From positions 253,394,978-253,458,977 of the forward strand of contig NC_090320.1 of NCBI RefSeq assembly GCF_040869045.1: a stretch of 64,000 nucleotides of DNA. Reading direction: 5' to 3'. This document shows positions 56,055-64,000 of the stretch, piece after piece. Source of the DNA: Eurosta solidaginis (taxonomy: Eukaryota > Arthropoda > Insecta > Diptera > Tephritidae). The notes below the pieces were generated by a model. It made no database searches and was not told where the DNA came from. It saw only the letters and a program-made list of their open reading frames with translations. A program made the position numbers and the translations under genes. The stretch's first letter is position 1, and each line of letters begins with the position of its first letter.

Positions 56055-57080
56055 AATCTTCCCCTATCAGTTTGAGACGTCTAAGGAATAGGCCTAAAGT
56101 ATGCTCCCTTTTTAGCTCGCTCATCTTCTTTTTCAGAGATTATTGCACCCTAACACACTTTCAGATGTTTTGTTTTGCAAGGTTTTTACCCTATCTACTG
56201 CTTGTCTGTCAATATAAAAGCCGACGCGACTGCAGTTTAAGCTATTTTCTTCCAGTGTTTCTACTGCTTTAGCCATGGGTTGAAAACCTCTACAGTGATT
56301 TGTTCACTTCCGTATCATCACACTATATCAGACGCTTTTCTTCCAATACTTTGGAAACCAGTGTACACTTGTACTCCCCGTCTGCCATGTACGCAACCTT
56401 GCGCCAACCATTCACGCCTATTGTGTCTCTAAGAGTTCCTCCGAAACCGAGATATGGAGTTATCTCGTCTGTGCAGCCATTAATAGATGACAATATATTT
56501 CTTTAGCCGTATGGCCTGCACTGAAGTTGTCCCGAGGAACTAACCGTCGTTGCATCTGTTAACGCTATATTGTAGATTCTGGTAGAGCTGGTTTTTAGAA
56601 GGCTCATTCCACTTTTGACAAATAAAACGTAATCTGCCTACGCCGTTAGTTTGAAGGGTCCTTCATTGAACAGCCTGAGCTCTTCATTTGTTCCACAGCA
56701 GAGGTAAAATCCCTTTACTCTGCAGCGTGGCAGTCTCTACTGATTTCGTGGTCTCATACAACCTCCATTATTAAGTAAGCTTCCTTTAATTTAAAATGCA
56801 GTCGAACCATATCTTTATAACTGGATGTATTTCAATGTAATTAAGACCAACCATGGCCACCCGTTTAGAGATTTTGTTGAAAGCCCCGGCAATGTTTATC
56901 AATACTTTTATGGCATGATCCCTATACTCCAGGGATTTCTCTATATTTATAACACCCCATGCAGTGCCGCATCTGCCGACTAGCTGTTGGTGTGGAAAAT
57001 GGTCCAACGGCATATATTTTAAGAAAATCTTGGAAAACTGCGATGTGCAATCGGTGAACATAGAGGCACATTCGTTGAAG
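56055..57080 (-). pseudogene. LINE B6, reverse transcriptase and RNase H region
   Basis: Minus strand, from 57061: CGTAWGVINIEKSLEYRDHA and IKVLINIAGAFNKISKR, the reverse-transcriptase block around the first catalytic Asp (weakened to NIAGAF). Further down, 56480-56400 reads ITPYLGFGGTLRDTIGVNGW (the PYLRFE block of B) and 56270-56180 reads AKAVETLEENSLNCSRVGFY then IDRQAV (RNase H). Stops are frequent. This is the only B copy here that keeps part of the reverse transcriptase. The YADD motif was not found. Confidence 0.72.
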
Positions 57081-57502
57081 GCATAGCAATTACCCGAAAT
57101 TTTCCAGCGTAATCTGGTTAGAGAGAATATGCTATTTGGTAATAGTTTGCACTCAAGGTTTGATCGATACTAAAGCGAACCACCTATTCGCCCAATCAGG
57201 TGCGCTCAGAATTGCTCTGAAATTTCCTTAGAAATTGTCAGAGTTTCGTCGCGAAACTTGAATAATAGCTTGAAATATAGGGTTACTAAAAAATATTAAA
57301 TTTACAGAGAACTCTGAATATAATCTTTGTTAAATTTAATTGGAAATATCCAACCAAAACTTGTAAGTCCAATGCAAAAACGTGGAATAAATTTCATATA
57401 CTTCGTCCTTCGTCTTTCGTTTAACTATGTACAGTACTGAATTTGCAGCTAATCTTAAATATACTTGCTGTTGAAATTCGAACTCGCTTTGAGATTATAC
57501 AA
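57081..57502. other. Unassigned stretch
   Basis: Nothing recognised. Confidence 0.35.
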
Positions 57503-58696
57503 AACAAGTAAGGAAAGATATGTTCGGGTGTAACCGAACATTACATACTCAGCTGTCAAATTACAGCTTGAAAACTTTTAAATTACTTTCTTTTAAAAGT
57601 GGGCGGTGCCATGACCATTGTCCCAAATTTTACTAATTTTCTATTTCGCGTCATAAGGTCAATCCACCTACCAAGTTTCATCACTTTAACTGCTTTGGTA
57701 ATGAGTTATCGCACTTTTTCGGTTTTTCGAATTTTTCGATATCGAAAAAGTGAGCGTGTTCGTCATCCGATTTTGCTAATTTTTATTTAGAACACATATA
57801 GTAATCGGAGTAACGTTCCTGCCAAATTTCATCATAATAATTTCTACAATTGCCAAATTACAGATTGCAAAACTTTTAAATTACCTCCTTTTATAAGTGA
57901 GCGGTGCCAAGCCCATTGTCTAAGGTTTTACTAGTTTTTTTTCGGCGTCATAAGGTCAACCCACCTACCAAGTTTCATCGTTTTAACCGCCTTTGGTAAT
58001 AAATTATCTCACTTTTTCGGGTTTTCGAAATTTTCGATATCGAAAAATTGAGCGTGGTTATAGTCCGATTTCGTTCATTTTAAATAGCCATCTGAGATGA
58101 GGGCCCAGGAATTTACGTACCAAATTTCATAAAGATGCCTCAAAATTTACTCAAGTTATAGCGGTTACGGACGGACGGACGGACATGGCTAAATTAATAT
58201 CTTTTTTCGCCCAGATCATTTTGATATATAAAAATAAAATAAATGTAAGGCGCGATGACCTCCGAAGAGATCTAAGGCCGAGCTTCTCTTCCAATTTGCG
58301 TCGTGCTCCTCTTGATTTTTCCCTACAAATTGGCCGGACGGGACCTACATGTTTTATGCCGACTCCGAACGGCATCTGCATGGCAGATGAGTTTTCACTG
58401 AGAGCTTTTCATGGCAGAAATACAATCGGAGCGCTTGCCAGACACTGCCGAGGGGCGACCCCGCTTAGAAAAATTTTCTTCTAATTGAAAAACCTTATTT
58501 CTAAAATTTTGATGTTGCTTTGCCCGGGAGTTGAACCAAGGGCATACGGTGTGATAGGCGGAGCACGCTACCATCACACCACGGTGGTGATATATAGAAG
58601 TGTATATCTATCTCAATTAGTTTATGCCGTTACTGTACCAGTTATGCGAACAAAATTAATATACCCTGTGAGCTCTGCTCAGCTGAGTATAAAAAT
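57503..58696 (+). repeat. E-family repeat, split by a SINE
   Basis: Starts AAACAAGTAAGGAAAGATAT, has the hairpin GTTCGGGTGTAACCGAAC (perfect 6-bp stem) and CATACTCAGCTGTCAAATTA. It lacks the tandem monomers, contains duplicated boxes (ATCGAAAAAGTGAGCGTG and a second set at 57890-58060), then GGACGGACGGACGGACATGG, and ends GAGCTCTGCTCAGCTGAGTA followed by TAAAAATC. The block 57590-57770 is repeated at 57840-58060, an internal duplication of about 290 bp. A SINE lies at 58231-58587. Confidence 0.85.
58231..58587 (-). mobile_element. tRNA-derived SINE (S1) inside an E repeat
   Basis: Complete, reversed S1: the A-rich 3' end at 58231-58245, the GGCGCGATGACC block, GAAGAGATCTAAGGCCGAGC, and the head with GGAGTTGAACC (B box on the opposite strand) near 58526, ending CACCACGGTGG at 58586. 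The host sequence TGATATATA is present at both edges (58222-58230 and 58588-58596), a target duplication of at least 9 bases. Its sequence is very close to the 27.5 kb copy, so it is recent. Confidence 0.9.
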
Positions 58697-59246
58697 CGGC
58701 GCACGTAGGGAATTAGTAAAATGTATTTGGATTTGTCAATATATGTGAGTACATACATATGTGTATCGATATAAAATATTTATTAATACTTGCTTAACTT
58801 ATACCAAAACTACTTTTTGGAAATCAACGAAATTCAGATAGCTGGTTAGCTTTAGTCCACCAACTCGCATAGCTTATAAAATACCAAACTTAATACTAAA
58901 GTAGTGAACGATTTTGAACTTCATATAGAGCTTTCTCATACACAATCACATTCGTTGCCGCAACCACAATAGGGCGGCGAATTTTACTGGTAGATGGTTT
59001 GTGTTTCTGTGCGTTTATGTTAGTGAAGGTTTATGTGTTGAAGTGTTTACAAATTTTACCGAATTTGTTAGCTTAACAAATGGCTTTATATGTTTGTTTG
59101 CTGTACTAGAATTATTTTTTTTTTCTAAAATATACTTTCCTTGCTTTTTTTCTATCACATAAAAACGACTGAAGTAGCATGTCTGCTATCGCCTGCTTAC
59201 TTAATTTTATACCTAAGAATATTATGTATGTATATATATACATGAA
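58697..59246. other. Unassigned AT-rich stretch
   Basis: Nothing recognised. Confidence 0.35.
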
Positions 59247-61830
59247 GCTGGGTTGATTTGTACGGACGAAAGTTAACCCATATCGCGCCATCGATTTTTC
59301 GATTGGTTTTGGCTTCAGGAAAAAAAGTTCCACTAAGCATACTCAAAACAATTAAGGAAGGTTAAGTTCGGGTGCAACCGAACACTACATACTCAGTTGA
59401 GAGCTATGGTGACAACATAAGGGAAAATAACCATGTAGGAAAATGAACCGAGGGAAAACCTGGAATGTGTTTGTATGACATGTGTATCAAACGAAATACA
59501 TTAAAGAGTATTTTATAAGGGAGTGGGCCAGAGTTCCATAAGTGGACGCCATATAGGGATATCGCCATAAAGGTTGATCAGGTTCCATAGGTGGACGCCG
59601 TTTCGAGATATCGCCATAAAGGTGGTCCAGGAGTGACCCTAGAATTTGTTTGTACGATATGGGTATCTAAAGAAAGGTGTTAATGAGTATTTTAAGAGGG
59701 AGTGATCCTTAGTCCCATAGGTAGACGCCGTTTCGAGATATCGCCATAAAGGTGATCCAGGGGACTCTAGAATGTGTTTGTACGATATGGCCATCAAATT
59801 AATGGTATTAATGAGGGGTTTAAAAGGGAGTGGTGGTAGTTGTATAGGTGGTCGCCTTTTCGAGATATCGCCATAAGGTGGACCAGGGGTGACTCTAGAA
59901 TGCGTTTGTACAATATGGGTATCAAACGAAAGGTGCTAATGAGTATTTTAAAAGTGAGTGGGCCTTAGTTCTATAGGTGGACGCCTTTTCGAGGTATCGC
60001 CATAAAGGTGGACCAGGGGTGACTCTAGACTGTGTTTGTACGATATGGGTATCAAATGAAAGGTGCTAGTGAGTATTTTAAAAGGGAGTGGGGCTTATTT
60101 CTATAGGTGGATGCCTTTTCGAGATATCGCCATAATGGTGGACTCTGAATGTGGGGTGACTCTAGAATGTGTTTGTACGATATTGGTATCAAATTAAAGG
60201 TACTAATGACAGTTTTAAAAGGGAGTGGTGGTAGTTTTATATATGTAATACCACGAACAGTATTCCGGCCAAGATTTCAAGGGTTTTTTATTTCGCCCTG
60301 CAGAACTTTTTCCTTTTCTTATACTTAATGTGGTAGGTGTCACACCCATTTTACAAAGTTTTTTTCTAAAATTATATTTCGGGTGAACAAACCAATCCAA
60401 TTACCATGTTTCATCCCTTTTTTCGTATTTGGTATAGAATTATGGCATTTTTTTCATTTTTCGTAATTTTCGATATCAAAAAAGTGGGCGTAGTCATAGT
60501 CGGATTTCGTTCATTTTTTATACCAAGATAAAGTGAGTTCAGATAAGTACATGAACTAAGTTCAGTAAAGATATGTCGATTTTTGCTCAAGTTATCGTAT
60601 TAAAGGTCGAGCGAAAGGACAGGCGGAAGACTGTGTATAGAAAATGGGCGTGATTTCAACCGATTTCGCCCGTTTTCACATAAAATAGTTAACGTCGTAA
60701 AATCTATGCCCCTACTAAATTTCAAAAGGATTGGTAAATTTTTGTTCGACTTATGGCATTAAAAGTATCCAAGACAAATTAAATGGAAAAGGGTGGAGCC
60801 ACGCCCGTTTTGAAATTTTCTTTTATTTTTGTATTTTGTTGCACCATATCATTACTGGAGTTGAATGTTGACATAAATTACTTATATACTGTAAAGATAT
60901 TAAATTGTTTGTTAAAATTTTTCTTAAAAAAAAAAGTTTTTTTTTTTAAAGTGGGCGTGGTCCTTCTCCGATTTTGGTAATTTTTATTAAGAGTACATGT
61001 AGTATAGGAGTAACGTTCCTGCCAAATTTCATCATGATATCTTCAACGACTGCCAAATTACAGCTTGCAAAATTTTAAATTACCTTCTTTTAAAAGTGGG
61101 CGTTGCCACACCCTTTGTCCAAAATTTTACTAATTTTCTATTCTGCGCCATAAGTTCAACTCACCTACCAAGCTTCATCTCTTTATCTGGCTTCGGTAAT
61201 GAATTATCGCACTTTTTCTGTTTTTCGAAATTTTCGATATCGAAAAAGTCGGTGTGGTTATAGTCCGATATCGTTCATTTTACACAGCGATCTGAGATTA
61301 GTGCTCAGGAACCAACGTACCAAATTTCATCAAGATACCTCAAAATTTACTCAAGTTATTGTGTTAACGGGCGGACGGACATCGCTCAATCAAATTTTTT
61401 TTCGATCCTGATGATTTTGATATATGGAAGTCTATATCTATCTCGATTCCTTTATATCTGAAAAACCAACCGTTATCCAATCAAACTTAATATACTTTGT
61501 GAGCTCTGCTCAACTGAGTATAAAAATAATTTTCGAGCCTGCAAAACTTGAGTTTTTTGACTTTTTTCTTTGATTTTTTAGGTTTTTTTCATGACCTACT
61601 AAAAAAATTTTCATTTGATTTTAAAATTTTCATATATATCCCATCTGACTCAAAATTGTCCGCTAAAAACTTTGGCGATAACAGTTTTTTGAAAACAAAA
61701 AAAAATATTTTTTGGGCTTTTAGGAGTGTTTTGGTGAAAAAAATTTATTTTTTCATTTTTTATGTATATGTTTCCGTTAGACCCACCAATAAGTATACCA
61801 AAATGATCAGGGGATGAGCTGCGTTGATTT
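59247..61830 (+). mobile_element. Foldback repeat F split by an E element
   Basis: 59247-59349 holds one F arm (GGGTTGATTTGTACGGACGA, ATCGCGCCATCGATTTTTCG, CCACTAAGCATACTC). 61527-61830 resumes with AATAATTTTCGAGCCTGC and the F interior (TTTCATGACCTACTAAAA). In the intact F element at 20.7 kb these two parts are contiguous, so E inserted at the A/T-rich point between CATACCC and TTTCGAGCC. The far arm of this copy is not clear. Confidence 0.75.
59350..61526 (+). repeat. E-family repeat, longest copy
   Basis: 2.18 kb from ATTAAGGAAGGTTAAGTTCG to CAACTGAGTATAAAAAT. It contains the hairpin GTTCGGGTGCAACCGAAC and ACTCAGTTGAGAGCT, pairing inversely with AGCTCTGCTCAACTGAGT at the right end. Six ~128-bp monomers follow (markers at about 59561, 59610, 59740, 59868, 59997 and 60127, the first one shortened), then GGTATTCC-type sequence. 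Next is a series of boxes (GAAAAGGGTGGAGCCACGCC, AAAGTGGGCGTGG, AAAAGTGGGCGTTGCC, ATATCGAAAAAGTCGGTG), then GGGCGGACGGACATCG. No protein is encoded. Reference copy for the family in this window. Confidence 0.9.
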
Positions 61831-62215
61831 AGACATGTCTCTCTGTCCGTCCGTCTGTCCGTCTGTCCGTTTGTTTGAACGTAAACTAGTCCCTCAATTT
61901 TTGAGATATCTTGATGAAATTTCGTAAGCAGTCATATTTTGATGGGGATTTGACATTGGTCGGAATCGGCCGGATCGGACCACTATAGCATGTACCTCTC
62001 ATACAACCGATTGTTCAATAAGAGAGTTTTCGCCATTTCTGCTCCATTTCTGCTTCATTTTAATAGCTAGCAACATCAAATTTTACCACAAGCTTACGTA
62101 TTGGGCATAGATGGTTGTCTGAAAAAATCGTCTAAATCGGACTAAAAATCGATTTCGACCAAAATGATGAATATCCTCTTACCTGAACAGTCGGTTGTAT
62201 GGGATATATATTATA
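61831..62215 (+). repeat. GTCC-microsatellite-headed dipteran repeat (P)
   Basis: GTCCGTCCGTCTGTCCGTC leads into TTTTTGAGATATCTTGATGA, GGAATCGGCCGGATCGGACC, ACTATAGCATGTACCTCTC and TAAATCGGACTAAAAATCG. The layout of a microsatellite followed by gentle hybrid repeats with a GATCGGACCACTATAGC core looks like a known class of dipteran repeats, by memory only. No frame. Confidence 0.45.
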
Positions 62216-62237
62216 AATATGATGTGATGAATGAATG

Positions 62238-62500
62238 AATGAAAATACAAAGGCTTCGCTGGCTAAGTTATGCTATGCGAATGGACAAAGATGCTTCGGC
62301 CAAATTATTATGTCGGTCGACATAGCAGTTTGAAGGCAGAGGAAGTGGGAGACCTTCACTGAGTTGGAGAAGGCAGGTGGAGGAGTACTTGACCACCCTT
62401 GGTGCTCTAAATTGGAATCAGTTATCGCGAAATAGCTGACGTGACTTGTTACAAAACGGCTAATATCGCTTAGGCGTTTAAGCGCCAATTAATTATGGTG
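62238..62500 (+). mobile_element. LINE A8, 3' end fragment
   Basis: The plus strand carries ACAAAGGCTTCGCTGGCTAA (the RLRWL block), ATGCTATGCGAATGGAC (VMRM), a GGAAGTGGGAGACC block (GRPPL) and CTTGGTGCTCTAAATTGG. It ends TTAAGCGCCAATTAATT. It is diverged from A1 and has no coding value. 5'-truncated just upstream of the GHVMRM block. Confidence 0.82.
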
Positions 62501-62621
62501 ATGATTAAGTTCAATTCAAATGGCTATGACTTCAGGTGAACTTAATCATCATCATCATTCATTGATGTTGATGATGTCGAAAAGGACGAGATTCCAAGCA
62601 CCATAGTGCTCGTTATTATGT

Positions 62622-62665
62622 TTGGTTGAACTGGCCGGTCCATGAGGACCTCATATGTGTTTGGT
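62622..62665 (-). mobile_element. LINE B7, 3' tip
   Basis: On the minus strand CATATGAGGTCCTCATGGAC is followed by CGGCCAGTTCAACC, matching the last ~35 bases of LINE B2. Nothing else of the element is present. Confidence 0.55.
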
Positions 62666-64000
62666 TATTATGTTAAAGTGAGTATTGTTTCGGGATGGTC
62701 GTGCTTTCAAGCAACTCTCGATCGGACTTGAGTGAGGATTGGTAGACTCGTAGTCCCTTCTCTCAAGCTTTGTAATTCCATACCAAACGGCATCATCCAC
62801 ATTATAAGCTCATAATGGTTTTAAAGTTTTCTCTGTGTTGCAGCTGATTCAAAGCAGCAAAACATATATATCAATAAAACTGCAGATAGAGCTTTGATGC
62901 CTGGGAGGTTCAAACGCCAAACCCACCGCCGGTTTGTTTTTTAGTTATTCAAGAAAAGGGGTATGTGCTCTTTTATCACTAAAAAGTATCAAAACTACTG
63001 TGATGCTTATTGACATTTAGAGACAAACGATGGAAAGGTTCATGCAGTTCAATATTGCATCTGCAATTGCTGAAGGAAAGTAGTTGAAAATATCTCGAAG
63101 GCCTTAAGCGGTCATTGAACATAGTCTCGCTTAGCAAAGATGAGTTGCATAACATCCCTCTTGAAAGTTTTACTGCAAATAAGACACCAAGCATCTCTAT
63201 AATGTTGTCAATTGCATAAATTTAAGATCGCTGCAGTAAGGGCTAAGATTTTGTGTTTTGAATCCCATAGTAAGTCTCTCAAAGGGAAAACAAATTTTTT
63301 TTGGACCGACTCAAATTGGCCTTAGCAACGAGGAGGGAACTTTTTGATAAGCGATTTGCAGTGCTTGAGAACAGCCAAAGCAAAATTGAGGCGAGACGGC
63401 GTCTTTGCAGCACATTAGAAGTAATATCAATTACACCCTATATGTTACATATTATTTTTTTGTGCTGGCTATCCGCAAGAGAAAAGCTGGAAAACCTATG
63501 CATTCAAGTTTAAACTAATGGATTGAGACGGAAAACTTTTCGTGCGCTGAACTAAAATCAAAGTTAATAACGTCAGTCTGCAAGTTATTTTTAAAACCTT
63601 TAGACACATGAGTAGTGAATTCTACCAAATTAGACACGGTGGACTTGCCAACTTGAAAGCCATGCTAAGATGGGTATATATAAGATGAAACCGAGTAAGA
63701 TGATTGTTTAGTAATATGTGTAATATACCATAGAAGCTTCGGTATGGAAATAAGCTTTATAATACGCTACAGTTTGTTACCTACAAACTACTTCCACAAA
63801 TATCTAAAGGGTATAATGAATGATTCTTACTTTGCAGGAAATACCCCCCTATTAGCTAAATCTAAATCAGGATTTTTAGTAAATTTTTAACAGAATTTTT
63901 AATAAGTCATAAAACAAGATTTTCAACGGGCTGCTATAACTCTATTTAAGATTGACTGATGATCGTTTTCAACCATTCCCTATTGTAAAAGTAGCTTACA
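62666..64000. other. Unassigned stretch to window end
   Basis: No recognised gene. The 70-aa plus-strand frame at 63301-63513 and the 71-aa minus-strand frame at 63194-62979 contain no motif I know. AT-rich overall. Confidence 0.4.

Noticed and set aside
63301..63513. 70-aa charged frame resembling a retrotransposon Gag or coiled-coil region
   Set aside because: Similarity is too vague to name; no neighbouring pol or LTR sequence.

Overview
This 64 kb window looks like repeat-dominated, non-coding DNA from a higher dipteran. I infer a tephritid fruit fly or close relative, from the style of the LINE proteins, the tRNA-derived SINE and the long interspersed repeats whose ends carry a short hairpin. 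The genus cannot be fixed from the sequence alone. The DNA is AT-rich and full of poly-A/T runs. I found no intact host gene, no credible multi-exon gene, no rRNA and no functional tRNA. Every protein similarity I could support is a broken transposable-element gene. There is one 100-base assembly gap (2561-2660), and it lies inside repeats.

Region by region. 1-2.2 kb: a decayed piggyBac transposase followed directly by an RTE-like LINE (family A, minus strand). 2.5-7.35 kb: fragments of a foldback repeat (F), a 128-bp tandem array inside an interspersed repeat (E), and a second E-type element. 7.5-13.5 kb: several decayed LINEs (families K, Q, A and C) and a stretch dense in CGATA motifs. 14.6-16.7 kb: a short E copy, a ~266-bp degenerate tandem duplication and an RNase H LINE fragment (family B). 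19.2-23.1 kb: another LINE, a complete foldback element, and a LINE A copy split by a SINE with 16-bp target duplications. 23-27.9 kb: LTR-like fragments, a degenerate short-motif array split by LINE A, a LINE B fragment and a second SINE. 28.4-35 kb: a TIR element with TA flanks, a Gypsy-type gag/protease remnant interrupted by LINE B, then the longest LINE A copy. 36-41 kb: an RNase H LINE, an E element and a Helitron helicase remnant. 42-43 kb: a 600-bp near-perfect palindrome and a TIR element. 45-55.5 kb: M repeats, LINE B and K ends, SINE-like and tRNA-like units between two AAAAT microsatellites, a 1-kb Harbinger-like TIR element and SINE fragments. 55.5-62.5 kb: LINE A and B remnants and two large E elements, one carrying a SINE and one inserted into an F element. 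The last 1.5 kb is unassigned.

The genes do not form a host pathway. What can be read is insertion order. At least eight nested insertions are visible, several with target-site duplications: SINE in LINE A, SINE in E, SINE in LINE B, E in F, LINE B in Gypsy, LINE A in piggyBac, LINE A in a minisatellite, and LINE A in the CGATA tract. The least-explained items are the 128-bp array that differs in copy number between E copies, the 42.1-42.7 kb palindrome, the TIR element enclosing a tRNA-like sequence, and the M repeat whose 3' tail matches that of LINE K.
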